Below are positions 1 to 8,835 of a DNA stretch of 64,000 bases, piece by piece. The DNA comes from Arenibacter catalasegens. GTDB taxonomy: Bacteria > Bacteroidota > Bacteroidia > Flavobacteriales > Flavobacteriaceae. The notes under the pieces are model-generated. The model did not search any database. It was not told the DNA's origin and saw only the letters and a list, made by a program, of their open reading frames with translations. Location of the stretch: positions 124,001-188,000 of the forward strand of contig NZ_PHQQ01000001.1 of assembly GCF_002909235.1 (NCBI RefSeq). The letters run 5' to 3'. Each line of letters opens with the position of its first letter. The first letter of the stretch is position 1. The position numbers and the translations under genes are program-made.

Positions 1-352
1 CTTGCCTCATTTTACGGGCGTAAACTTCGGTGATATCAAAATGCAATTGTTCATGACTTAAAACAGTTGAATTGGTAAGTTTGTGTTTATACCAAGATTT
101 GTTGGGATAAAAATGACAGCTTACCGTGAAATCGAGTTCCATTTTATCCGCGGTTCCTTGAGCAGAAAAACTGTAGGTAATTCCACTTGCCGTAATGGCA
201 GCGGCATTGGAAATATTGGATGGCTTGCCCTTAAAATCGGCCCAAGTCAATTTTTTACCGGGTTGCCATTCAATAATCTCCTCCTCTTGACCAAACCCCA
301 AGTTGAGCATGAGGCCTATAGCAAAAACAAGTATTGTCTTTAAAGTTCCCAT
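1..352 (-). CDS. DUF922 domain protein, secreted, putative Zn-protease-like (partial, C-terminus off the edge)
   Basis: Reading the minus strand from the ATG at 350-352 gives a signal peptide (hydrophobic run ending near GFGQ), then the WADFKGKP stretch and, near the window edge, LSHEQLHFDITEVYARKMR. The HEQLH forms an HExxH metal-binding motif and the whole pattern is that of DUF922 proteins, which are secreted and presumed zinc peptidases. About 117 residues are visible; the C-terminus lies outside. Its start overlaps the end of the OsmC gene by 13 bp, so the two are probably co-transcribed with the LysM/PBP1 gene. Peptidase activity is inferred from the motif only. Confidence 0.8.
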   Translation of the reverse strand, partial: MGTLKTILVFAIGLMLNLGFGQEEEIIEWQPGKKLTWADFKGKPSNISNAAAITASGITYSFSAQGTADKMELDFTVSCHFYPNKSWYKHKLTNSTVLSHEQLHFDITEVYARKMRQ

Positions 353-744
353 TGAAAAGTGATATTTTTTACTATATCCGGGTGCAAGCTGTAATGTACC
401 GGACAGGAACGTGCAGAATGCTCTAAAATTTTCCTATGTTTATCGGAGATGATTTGGGGCATTTGGAATTTAACATCGATCCTAGAAATACGTCTCGGTT
501 CAGTCTCCATATACTTGGTGACCTCTGCAGTAGAATTCTCGAGATTTAATTCCAAATTCCTAGCCTTTATTCCCATAACAGAGAACATGCAACTAGCCAA
601 GCCGGTAGCTACGGTGTCCGTTGGGGAAAATGCTTCCCCCAGTCCATGATTGTCCAATGGAGCATCGGTAATAAATGCATTGCCCGATCTAATATGTTCA
701 CAATTGGTTCTAAGTCCGCCAATATAGGTCACTTTAGAGGTCAT
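340..744 (-). CDS. OsmC family protein (peroxiredoxin-like)
   Basis: About 134 residues, the usual OsmC/Ohr-family length. The two reactive cysteines of the family are visible in LASCM and SCPVHYSL (about residues 52 and 114 counted from the chosen start). OsmC/Ohr proteins reduce organic hydroperoxides in the cytoplasm; this sequence is of the YhfA/OsmC-like branch rather than clear Ohr, so the substrate is uncertain. The open frame can begin at a TTG at 753 that overlaps the previous stop, but the ATG at 744 gives the family-typical MTSKVTYIGG start six bases after that stop. It is tightly coupled to the upstream LysM/PBP1 gene. Confidence 0.88.
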   Translation of the reverse strand: MTSKVTYIGGLRTNCEHIRSGNAFITDAPLDNHGLGEAFSPTDTVATGLASCMFSVMGIKARNLELNLENSTAEVTKYMETEPRRISRIDVKFQMPQIISDKHRKILEHSARSCPVHYSLHPDIVKNITFQWEL

Positions 745-749
745 CGGCT

Positions 750-2915
750 TCAATCCTTAAGCTCTACCATTCTCATATTCTCATAGCCTAATATATAAGA
801 AGCTCTATTAAAATATCCGGAGGAGATGTCTTTGTTAAAGTTAAACTTGTTACCAATATATTCCGTTTCCCCAATAAGCTTGGAAGCAATCACCAAATCG
901 TTTTTATAAGCCAATTTTAAAAGCATGTCCATTGTAAGGTCAAAGCCGCGAATTGCATAGGCATCAGGATCCGATCCATATTTTTTTCTATATGAATTTA
1001 AGAAACCATTATCTTCGGCCTCTCGCGATGCGGAAGGATAGGTGAATCTTAAATTAGAAAGGTGTGAATATGAAACAACCTCACTATCAAAAGCCTTGTT
1101 TTTGTCAGTAGTGAAAAGTCGGATGCTAACTTCCTTGTTTATTAAAGAGTTGAGCAAGGACCCTACATGATACACCACATTAGCCTGATCCGTTTCCAAA
1201 AACACCCAATTTTCATTCTCAAGCGACATAATCTTTGAGATTTTATCAATGTCCACAGAGCGATCTTCCTTTAAAGCGACGATTTTAGCTCCTGGGAATT
1301 TCATCATCAAAGCGGATTCTGTAGGCTTATTCTTTTGATCGGCAATTATAATAATATTCTCTTTGGTCCGTAAGCCTTCCACATAGGTCATCATATGATC
1401 CTCCAAAACCTTTTCAGAAGGAAGGGCAAAAAACACATTGTTTAAACTTAAATCGCTTTTTTCGGTCAATGGAGCTACAACTGGAACTCCGTATTCTGCA
1501 GCCTGCATTGCCACCTCTTTTAGGGATTGGGGTTCTAAAGGACCAAAAATTGCAGAGACGCCTATCAAATTTTCCTTTTGCAATATACCCTTGGTTCGGT
1601 TCAGATCCAATTGCGTATCATAAGTTTTTACATCTACGGAGATTCCCAATTTGGCTATTGAATCCAAAGCCACCATTGCACCAGAATATAGACCTAAGCT
1701 ATATTTCACATCTTTTCTATTTTCTATGGCATTCTTAGTGGCTGCATTGTCCTTTAAGTCCAACCTATCCAACCTAAAGGGTAAAAGAAATAATATTCTT
1801 GGATGGTTTAGCCTATTGATACTGTCCCTTAAATTAATCTTATCTAAGATCAGCGCATTTTTCACATCAAAATTACCCGTCTGTGCCTTGGGTAATTTCA
1901 AAACCATTCCAGCCTTTAGCCCTTCTTTTAATTCTGGATTAAGATCCAATAATTCTTTATAGGTTACCCCAAATTTCCGGGTAAGCGAAAACTCAGTCTG
2001 CTTAGGTTTGACCTCATAAAAATTGTAATTATCAATATTTACCACGCCGGTCTCTATCTTTTGTACTGGAATTCTCAACACCATTCCTTCCTTTAAGCCA
2101 CCTCTTTCCTTTATTTCGGGATTCAAGGCTATAATTTCATTGGCCGATAAGCCAAACTTTTTTTCCAAACTATAAAAAGTTTGTTTGGGTGGAACAGTAT
2201 AAGAATTGTACAATTGGGTTTCTTGATCTTTAATAGAACTGCCCAATAATTTCGGCAACAACAGCTCCTGACCAGAGGATAAATAATCTGTTATTTTGGA
2301 TAACTTGGGGTTCAGCACCAATAAACTATCTATAGTAATCCCATACTTATTGGCAATACTCCAACGAGTCTCCTTGGGCTGTACCGTATAGATCTCATAA
2401 TTTTCTTCATTGAATTCCAAGTCAGAAGGGTCAACCCTTTTGTATTTGGGTATTTTAAGAATCATACCCTTTTTCAATTGTACGGAATACAACTCCTTAT
2501 TGTAGCGCTTAATATCATCCTCAGAAATAGCATACTTCTTGGAGATCCCGAACAAAGTTTCCTTTCTTTTGGTTCTGTGCGAAATATAGCCTACAGGTTG
2601 CTGCTGTTGTAGATCGGATTCATTTCCTTGTAGCGCTTGCAACAAGGTAGAAACCCCATTTACACTATCTTTTTTTACCACCCCACCGTTTGCTGACGGA
2701 ATTACCAAGATGGTATTGGCCCTCAAGGCCTGCCCCCTTTTTATCTCCTTGTTATAATTTAATATCCCTTGCTCGGATACATTGTACCGTTTTGAGATAC
2801 TTTCCAAGGTTTCACCAGCTTTAACGGAATGGGTAGTGAATTTTTGAGCTATTGCATTAATACTCAATAACAATAAAAAAAATGTTGTAAATATTACTTT
2901 TCTATATATTTTCAC
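750..2915 (-). CDS. LysM-repeat protein with periplasmic-binding (PBP1) domain
   Basis: 721 residues with a signal peptide ending near NAIAQ. Five LysM peptidoglycan-binding repeats are readable at roughly residues 27-75, 110-157, 173-222, 238-287 and 297-345, each with the V.xGETL/KQT..S..K.G pattern and an IP end. From about 370 to the end it is a type-1 periplasmic-binding-protein fold of the amino-acid ABC substrate-binding class (GLYSGAMVALDSI, FGPLEPQSL, PVVAPLTEKS). The start is GTG at 2915; no better ATG precedes the signal peptide. It follows guaA in the same direction, with OsmC immediately after. It is likely periplasmic and wall-bound; no ligand can be named. Confidence 0.88.
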   Translation of the reverse strand: MKIYRKVIFTTFFLLLLSINAIAQKFTTHSVKAGETLESISKRYNVSEQGILNYNKEIKRGQALRANTILVIPSANGGVVKKDSVNGVSTLLQALQGNESDLQQQQPVGYISHRTKRKETLFGISKKYAISEDDIKRYNKELYSVQLKKGMILKIPKYKRVDPSDLEFNEENYEIYTVQPKETRWSIANKYGITIDSLLVLNPKLSKITDYLSSGQELLLPKLLGSSIKDQETQLYNSYTVPPKQTFYSLEKKFGLSANEIIALNPEIKERGGLKEGMVLRIPVQKIETGVVNIDNYNFYEVKPKQTEFSLTRKFGVTYKELLDLNPELKEGLKAGMVLKLPKAQTGNFDVKNALILDKINLRDSINRLNHPRILFLLPFRLDRLDLKDNAATKNAIENRKDVKYSLGLYSGAMVALDSIAKLGISVDVKTYDTQLDLNRTKGILQKENLIGVSAIFGPLEPQSLKEVAMQAAEYGVPVVAPLTEKSDLSLNNVFFALPSEKVLEDHMMTYVEGLRTKENIIIIADQKNKPTESALMMKFPGAKIVALKEDRSVDIDKISKIMSLENENWVFLETDQANVVYHVGSLLNSLINKEVSIRLFTTDKNKAFDSEVVSYSHLSNLRFTYPSASREAEDNGFLNSYRKKYGSDPDAYAIRGFDLTMDMLLKLAYKNDLVIASKLIGETEYIGNKFNFNKDISSGYFNRASYILGYENMRMVELKD

Positions 2916-3054
2916 AAGTATAGATTTTATTTATTCTATTAATAATAAGCCAAGTACAAAATTGAGAACGAAAACAAACGTCATAATGTTATACTAACAA
3001 TTAAATATTAAGGTTACACTTGGAAATTTAGAATTCGCTATACAAACCAGCCAA

Positions 3055-4587
3055 TTATTCCCACTCAATAGTTGCAGGTGGTTTGGAACTAATATCATAT
3101 ACCACCCTATTTACACCTCTTACCTTATTTATAATGTCGTTGGAAGTTTTCTGTAAAAACTCATAGGGTAAATTAACCCAATCCGCTGTCATTCCGTCGG
3201 TACTTTCCACGGCTCTTAAAGCTACACATTTTTCATAAGTCCTTTCATCGCCCATGACACCAACACTATTAACAGGCAATAGCATTGCTCCCGCTTGCCA
3301 TACCTTGTCATAAAGGCCCCATTCCTTTAAACCGTTAATAAAAATGGCATCTACCTCTTGCAAAATAGCCACTTTCTCACGAGTTATGTCTCCCAAGATT
3401 CGAATCGCCAATCCTGGCCCTGGAAAAGGATGCCTGCCCAACAATTCCTTATCGATACCCAAACTGGCACCTACGCGTCTAACTTCGTCCTTAAACAACA
3501 TTCGCAATGGCTCCACTACTTTCAATTTCATATAGTCTGGCAGACCACCTACATTATGATGACTTTTAATCGTTGCCGACGGACCGCCTGTGGCTGAAAC
3601 GGATTCAATAACATCTGGATAAATGGTACCCTGCGCCAACCATTTTGCATCTTCCACCAAGTGCGATTCATCATCAAAGACTTCTATAAAAACCCTACCT
3701 ATGGCTTTTCTTTTCTTTTCTGGGTCACTTTCTCCTTCCAAGTTATCCAAAAAACGTGCCGAAGCGTCCACTCCCTTAACATTTAACCCCATTCCTTCAT
3801 ATTGATCCAAAACTGATTGGAATTCATTTTTACGAAGTAGTCCATTATTTACGAAAATACAATGCAAATGTTTCCCAATAGCTTTGTGCAATAAAACTGC
3901 CGCAACAGTTGAATCTACTCCCCCAGAAAGTCCTAGAATAACCTTTTCATTCCCAATTTTAGCCTTTAATTCGGCCACTGTGGTTTCCACAAAGGAATCC
4001 GGGGTCCACGTCTGCGCTACCCCAGCTATATGCACCAAAAAGTTTTCCAATAATCTTTTTCCATCGGTAGTATGATACACTTCAGGGTGAAATTGAATGG
4101 CGTAAGTCTCTTCATCCTTTAGCTTATAGGCTGCATTCTCCACATCATGGGTACTGGCCAATTTAATTGCTCCAGCAGGCAATTCCTTTATCGTATCACT
4201 ATGGCTCATCCAAACTTGGCTACCTTCAGAAATTCCTTCGAAAAAGGATTCACTATGATCAATAAAAGACAATTTTGCCCTTCCGTATTCACGGGTATCC
4301 GAAGGCGCTACCTTGCCACCATTAAAGTGAGCTAAATATTGGGCACCATAGCAAACAGCCAATAAGGGCATTTTACCTTTAATTTGGGATAAATCAGGAT
4401 GTGGAGCATCATCGGCCCTTACAGAAAAAGGTGACCCTGAAAGGATTACAGCCTTGTATTCCGATAAATCTTTAGGCAAATGGTTGTACGGTTTTATTTC
4501 GCAGAATATATTGAGTTCCCTGACCCTTCTAGCGATGAGCTGCGTATATTGGGAACCAAAATCTAATATTAGGACGTTATTTTGCAT
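3055..4587 (-). CDS. guaA: GMP synthase (glutamine-hydrolysing)
   Basis: 510 residues. It converts XMP, ATP and glutamine to GMP in the last step of guanine nucleotide synthesis. The N-terminal class-I glutamine amidotransferase begins [13 protein letters not shown] and shows the catalytic Cys79 in LLAVCYGAQ and the His/Glu pair in QFHPEV (167-169). The ATP-pyrophosphatase part has the PP-loop SGGVDS at 221-226, and the protein ends with the expected PPATIEWE. The open frame extends 30 codons further upstream, but those residues are not family-like, so the ATG at 4587 is used. A divergent 420-bp gap precedes it; the LysM/PBP1 gene follows. Confidence 0.97.
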   Translation of the reverse strand: MQNNVLILDFGSQYTQLIARRVRELNIFCEIKPYNHLPKDLSEYKAVILSGSPFSVRADDAPHPDLSQIKGKMPLLAVCYGAQYLAHFNGGKVAPSDTREYGRAKLSFIDHSESFFEGISEGSQVWMSHSDTIKELPAGAIKLASTHDVENAAYKLKDEETYAIQFHPEVYHTTDGKRLLENFLVHIAGVAQTWTPDSFVETTVAELKAKIGNEKVILGLSGGVDSTVAAVLLHKAIGKHLHCIFVNNGLLRKNEFQSVLDQYEGMGLNVKGVDASARFLDNLEGESDPEKKRKAIGRVFIEVFDDESHLVEDAKWLAQGTIYPDVIESVSATGGPSATIKSHHNVGGLPDYMKLKVVEPLRMLFKDEVRRVGASLGIDKELLGRHPFPGPGLAIRILGDITREKVAILQEVDAIFINGLKEWGLYDKVWQAGAMLLPVNSVGVMGDERTYEKCVALRAVESTDGMTADWVNLPYEFLQKTSNDIINKVRGVNRVVYDISSKPPATIEWE

Positions 4588-5008
4588 GGGCAAAAATAGT
4601 AATTTGAAATTTTTGTAAAAGTATCTTTGTGGTTTAATAATCACAAAACTTATAAACAGCATAAGTTTACGCACCAATATTTGCTGAATAGCCCTTAGAA
4701 CAAAGGGATTCTTTCTTTATAAAGTAAATTAAATTATTCTTGGACCGTGCCTTAATTTGGGGTTAGAATACGTTTAAAATGCGCTTGTTTGGTATAGTGT
4801 TAGCATATTAGCACAAAAATAAAGCCCGGTAACCAACCGGGCTTTCTAATCAAAATCAACCTAAACCAATTAACTCTTACTAACTACTCGCAATTTAATT
4901 CGAAATTATTTTCAAATTCATAGCAATTTATATCTAGAACAACTGAGAAAAGAAATACCCTACTCCAACATTTATTTTTATCTTTAATAAAACATAAAAA
5001 ACAATATC
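4588..5008. other. Divergent intergenic region between guaA and the flavin-oxidase-like gene
   Basis: There is no gene of normal size in these 420 bp. It must hold the promoters of guaA (leftward) and of the 5009 gene (rightward). In the middle is a strong GC-rich hairpin (4821-4845) whose U-rich side faces left. This is unexpected in a divergent promoter region and suggests a short leftward transcript ending there, or a leader attenuator for guaA. Nothing else is recognisable. Confidence 0.6.
4821..4845 (-). terminator. Intrinsic-terminator-like hairpin upstream of guaA
   Basis: A perfect 10-bp stem AAAGCCCGGT/ACCGGGCTTT with a 5-nt loop. Read on the minus strand the stem is followed by ATTTTTG, the expected U-rich tail; on the plus strand the tail is weak. 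It lies 234 bp upstream of the guaA start and could end a small leftward RNA starting around 4,950-5,000 or attenuate guaA. Confidence 0.6.
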
Positions 5009-5554
5009 ATGGCCACCATTTATTTACAAGAAATAAGGGAAGAGCTGCAGAAGGGGCCCACAGAAAAAGACCATCCTTTTAAATTTTTCACCTTCTCCAC
5101 CGTGGGCCTAGATCAGGTAGCGCGTCTGCGTACCGTGGTATTAAGGGAAGTTTCCAAAGATTTAAAACTAACTTTTTACACCGATAAACGTTCTAAAAAA
5201 ATTACCCATATTAAAGAAAACAAAAAGGTAAGCCTGCTCCTTTACCATCCATCCAAATTGATACAAATAAAGATTGAAGGTACGGCAGCCTTTAAAGATG
5301 ATAATGACACCAAAGAAAAATATTGGAGCAAGCTGGATACACTGGCAAAAAAACAATACACTACCACTAGATCGCCAGGCAGTAATTTAATTAATCCCCA
5401 GAATTTGGAATATCTTAGTGAAGAAAATCATTTCTGTCTAGTGGAGATTACCCCTTATAAAATTGAATATCTAAAATTAAGTCAACCCAATCATATCAGG
5501 GTCCGATTCTCTAAAGTTGGCAATCTGTGGGAAAGTGAGTATTTGGTACCTTAA
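5009..5554 (+). CDS. Pyridoxamine 5'-phosphate oxidase family protein
   Basis: 181 residues of the FMN-binding split-barrel class: FTFSTVGLDQVARLRTVVLRE, then YTDKRSKKITHIKENKKVSLLLYHP and IKIEGTA. This is the arrangement of PNPOx-like proteins, in which the R-T-V strand and the D-x-R-S-x-K segment contact the flavin phosphate. It lacks the C-terminal signature of true PdxH, so it is more likely a flavin- or F420-type oxidoreductase of unknown substrate than the vitamin B6 enzyme. It is transcribed alone, divergently from guaA and convergently with the PLP-decarboxylase gene. Confidence 0.82.
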   Translation: MATIYLQEIREELQKGPTEKDHPFKFFTFSTVGLDQVARLRTVVLREVSKDLKLTFYTDKRSKKITHIKENKKVSLLLYHPSKLIQIKIEGTAAFKDDNDTKEKYWSKLDTLAKKQYTTTRSPGSNLINPQNLEYLSEENHFCLVEITPYKIEYLKLSQPNHIRVRFSKVGNLWESEYLVP

Positions 5555-5581
5555 ATAGATCCCCAATTTTTCCGCTTCAGC

Positions 5582-6958
5582 TTAAGCCATGGAATCCAAT
5601 ATCATAGAGATATCCTTCTCAGTAGTATCAGGGTTAATAAAGCAAAATCGCGCCACTGTTTCATAAATACCCTTTTGCTTATACTTGGTAGGTGTTACCA
5701 ATGCAAACCCTTCCCTGTGATTTTTATAGGTCCAATTGGTGTAATCCTGGGGTAACCATCCTTTTCTTCGAAATAACACACATGAAAGACTAGGTTCCCT
5801 GACCAATTCAACCAAGGGGTGCTCACGAATAAGTTCCCCAGCTAAGTTAGCCAACTCAATACCTTGATCCACTGCCCACGTATACTTATCCGTTCCATGC
5901 ATGGCCAATGAAAACCAAAGCGGCAATCCCCTTACCCGGCGCGTTAGCTGTATTTGATAATCCGAGGGATTAAAACCATGTGCACCTTCATCCTTGAATA
6001 TTTCCAAATAAGAACCCTCTTGGGAATGCGCTTCCTTGGCCAATTCTGGATTTTTATAAATTATGGCGCCACAATCATACGGTGAGAAAAGCCATTTATG
6101 TGGATCAATGGTAATACTATCTGCTTGTTCAATACCATGAAAAAGGGGGCGAACCGTTTTGGAAGCCAAGGCCCCGCCACCATAGGCAGCGTCTACATGA
6201 AACCACAGATTTTCCGTATTGCAAACTTCGGCAATTCCAGACAGATCATCAATGATACCGGCATTGGTAGTACCTCCAGTACCAACAACCGCAAACAACC
6301 TATCTCTTTGTTGGGCATCGAGGGAATCGACTTTCTTTCTTAAGGCCTCAAAGGTCATTTGTTCCTCGGTTTCCACCAAAATAACATCACAGTCAATTAC
6401 CTTGGCCATAGATTTTACGGATGAATGGGCCCCAGAGGAAGTGATTATTAAACCTTTTTTATTGGTATTATTAAGATTCTTGCGCCAATTTTCCCTAGCG
6501 GTAACCATGGCCGATAAGTTCGCGGCAGTACCTCCGCTAGTAAACACCCCAAAGGAACCCTTGGGCAAACCTGTTAGGGAAACCAACCACTTCATAGCCT
6601 CGTTCTCACAAAATATTCCGCCAGCCCCTTCCATCCAATAAGCCCCGTGAATACTGGATGCCGAGGTTACCAGGTCAAACATCACCGCTGCGCGCGTTGG
6701 TGCGGCCGGTACAAACGCTAAATGTCTGGGATGATCAATGGGCACCGTAGCTTTAATTAGCACTTCTTTGAATAATTGAAACGCTCTTTCTCCTCCTATA
6801 CCCTCAGGAGTTACGGTTTCTCCTACTAAAGCTTTTAGCTCTTCTTCTTTTTTCGGCTTGCCCAATTCCGGCGCAGGATGGGTAATGCGTCCAATGGCGT
6901 ATTTCATGACATCCAAGGTCATTTCCACCATTTCAAAATCTACTTTGTGCATGGACAT
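5582..6958 (-). CDS. Pyridoxal-dependent group II amino acid decarboxylase-like enzyme
   Basis: 458 residues. The PLP-binding lysine is in SITIDPHKWLFSP (Lys288), with the ring-stacking His in SSGAHSSVKS (about 178) and the Asp in FHVDAAYGGG (256). These are the hallmarks of aromatic-L-amino-acid/glutamate decarboxylase fold type I enzymes. The substrate cannot be told from sequence; aromatic amino acids or tyrosine-like compounds are plausible. Two close ATG codons (6958 and 6952) exist and the first is used. It is a single gene, with bshC upstream in the same direction after a 74-bp gap. Confidence 0.88.
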   Translation of the reverse strand: MSMHKVDFEMVEMTLDVMKYAIGRITHPAPELGKPKKEEELKALVGETVTPEGIGGERAFQLFKEVLIKATVPIDHPRHLAFVPAAPTRAAVMFDLVTSASSIHGAYWMEGAGGIFCENEAMKWLVSLTGLPKGSFGVFTSGGTAANLSAMVTARENWRKNLNNTNKKGLIITSSGAHSSVKSMAKVIDCDVILVETEEQMTFEALRKKVDSLDAQQRDRLFAVVGTGGTTNAGIIDDLSGIAEVCNTENLWFHVDAAYGGGALASKTVRPLFHGIEQADSITIDPHKWLFSPYDCGAIIYKNPELAKEAHSQEGSYLEIFKDEGAHGFNPSDYQIQLTRRVRGLPLWFSLAMHGTDKYTWAVDQGIELANLAGELIREHPLVELVREPSLSCVLFRRKGWLPQDYTNWTYKNHREGFALVTPTKYKQKGIYETVARFCFINPDTTEKDISMILDSMA

Positions 6959-7032
6959 AGTCTGTTTTTAACAAATATAACCATTTGATTGTTCACTAAC
7001 TTTCCACGCACTCCGATAAAATAGGATATATA

Positions 7033-8634
7033 TTATTCCATTTCAATAATGGAAAAATCTCCAGATAAAGGCCTGAGTGCCTTCATTAATTTTGGAATTA
7101 ATCGCTCGCCATACTCTAGATAAAGCTCGGAGAAATTAAGATTTCGCTCTTGGAGCGATTTATTGGGAAAAAGCTGATTCTGAATCTCGGTCATACGCAT
7201 CACATGATCCTCCAACTTTCGCTTTTGCGCTTTCAGCAACCTTTTCTCCAAATGGTCCAATCCCTGCAATTGCTTTACCTCTTGAGCTTTTACGGCACCT
7301 AGAAAAGATGCATCGGTTTGTGAAGCCAGCTCGTACAATCCTTTAAACTGCTCCTCCAAATATTTTTTCTGTGGGGTAAAATCTATATCAATATTAGAAA
7401 TCTCCCTAATCTTCTTATTGATAAGACTACTTTGCTTTAGAAATATATCCGTTAAGGAAATATTCATCCGTTGTAATTTCTCCATCTGTTTCCCTGTAAT
7501 TACCAATGCCGAATTACGAAGTAATAAGACAGGGAACGGCACTTTCATTTCTTCAAACATGGCTTTCAACTGCAACCAATACGCCAATTCCCCTCCGCCA
7601 CCTATATAACAGAGGTTGGGCAAAATAACTTCTTGGTACAGAGGTCGGGCAATTACATTGGGTGAAAAACGTTCGGGGTAGTTCTCCAGTTCGGCCAATA
7701 TTTCCGCCTGACTAAATTCGATTTTAGTGTCATTTACATAAAATTTGCCATCGCGCTCTACTATCCTTTCACGGACACCATCGATCAAATAAAAATAATT
7801 TATCTCCCTTGGATTAACCTGAATACCATAACTTTCTGGTAAGGCCTGAAGCTCATCTATAGTTGCAATTACTTTTTTATACGAAGTATTTTCCAACAAA
7901 TCCCGTTTTACATAGGGTTGTAATAAACGTTTTAATTCGGCATTATTTCCATCCAAAATTACCAGCCCGTGTTCGCCAAAAAGCTCATTGGCCAAAAAGC
8001 GTGTGGCATCCGTAAGGTTATCGTGTTCCAAATAGGCCTTGGAAAACCATTCCTTTAGCCTATTGCCATTGATGCTATTCCCCATTTCATTGGAAAAAGC
8101 CTCTAAAATAGCTTCCAACCCATCTGTTTCCATTGGTCCTACCGCACCGGAGGCCTTTTTATTCCATTGTAATTTCTTTCCTTTAAAATTGAAATAATTA
8201 ATTTCATCAAAGTCGTGATCCTCAGTGGCCATCCAATAGATAGGCACAAAATTACATTCGGGATTGGAGAGTTTTAGCTCCTTGGTTAGATTAATGGTAG
8301 AAATAATCTTATAAAGAAAATACAGGGGGCCTGTAAACAAATTTAATTGATGTCCGGTAACAACCGTAAAAGTAGAGGCCTCTTTTAAGAGCGAAATATT
8401 TACTTTGGTATCCTCGGATATGCTAACACTATTATATTGTTCTTTAAGTACCGAATGTAAAACCTTCCGATGGGCCTGCGGGAAATTTTGTTTGGCTTTT
8501 ATCTGTTCCTTAAATTGATTTATTTGGGGAGGTTTGCCATAAAAAGGCGACAAGGTCTCTTTGCCATCCAGATAGTCGCAAATTAATTCAGAAAAATAAC
8601 CAGTTTTTTTAAAGGGTATGCCTTCGACTTCCAT
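7033..8634 (-). CDS. bshC: Bacillithiol biosynthesis cysteine-adding enzyme BshC
   Basis: 533 residues, the family length. The N-terminal Rossmann-like core has VVTGHQLNLFTGPLYFLYK and the invariant PIYWMATEDHDFDEI. A long coiled-coil segment follows at about 380-480 (QKKYLEEQFKGLYELASQ and on). BshC attaches cysteine to glucosaminyl-malate to complete bacillithiol, the low-molecular-weight thiol used instead of glutathione by Firmicutes and many Bacteroidota. Its presence means thiol-based detoxification in this organism probably runs on bacillithiol, which bears on the electrophile-type genes near 37-44 kb. The next gene, the M14 peptidase, is divergent. Confidence 0.96.
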   Translation of the reverse strand: MEVEGIPFKKTGYFSELICDYLDGKETLSPFYGKPPQINQFKEQIKAKQNFPQAHRKVLHSVLKEQYNSVSISEDTKVNISLLKEASTFTVVTGHQLNLFTGPLYFLYKIISTINLTKELKLSNPECNFVPIYWMATEDHDFDEINYFNFKGKKLQWNKKASGAVGPMETDGLEAILEAFSNEMGNSINGNRLKEWFSKAYLEHDNLTDATRFLANELFGEHGLVILDGNNAELKRLLQPYVKRDLLENTSYKKVIATIDELQALPESYGIQVNPREINYFYLIDGVRERIVERDGKFYVNDTKIEFSQAEILAELENYPERFSPNVIARPLYQEVILPNLCYIGGGGELAYWLQLKAMFEEMKVPFPVLLLRNSALVITGKQMEKLQRMNISLTDIFLKQSSLINKKIREISNIDIDFTPQKKYLEEQFKGLYELASQTDASFLGAVKAQEVKQLQGLDHLEKRLLKAQKRKLEDHVMRMTEIQNQLFPNKSLQERNLNFSELYLEYGERLIPKLMKALRPLSGDFSIIEME

Positions 8635-8777
8635 AGAAATATTGGTAATAGCTGGTAAAGATAAAATTATCCCTTTTTTCAGTTCCTAAAAATACGTTAA
8701 GAAGTTTAATTTTCAATTTTAAAATAGCTTTTAGGGCATTGCCTTGGTAAACCCAAACATGGCACCCACCAATAGAA

Positions 8778-8810
8778 TTGAATTAATATCACTAATAATC
8801 CTTAGATTTG
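8778..8810 (+). promoter_or_regulatory. Bacteroidota-type promoter for the M14 peptidase gene
   Basis: TTG at 8778-8780 and TAGATTTG at 8803-8810, 22 bp apart, match the -33 (TTG) and -7 (TAnnTTTG) elements used by the Bacteroidota primary sigma factor. The start codon follows 25 bp downstream. Confidence 0.5.
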
Positions 8811-8835
8811 ACTTGAAGCATATTAATGTATTTTG

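Noticed and set aside
1438-1962. Overlapping plus-strand ORFs of 61-103 residues
   Set aside because: They lie wholly inside the LysM/PBP1 gene on the other strand, have low-complexity composition and no domain; shadows.
4588-4677. 30-codon N-terminal extension of guaA
   Set aside because: The extra residues are not found in GMP synthases and the internal ATG at 4587 gives the exact family start.
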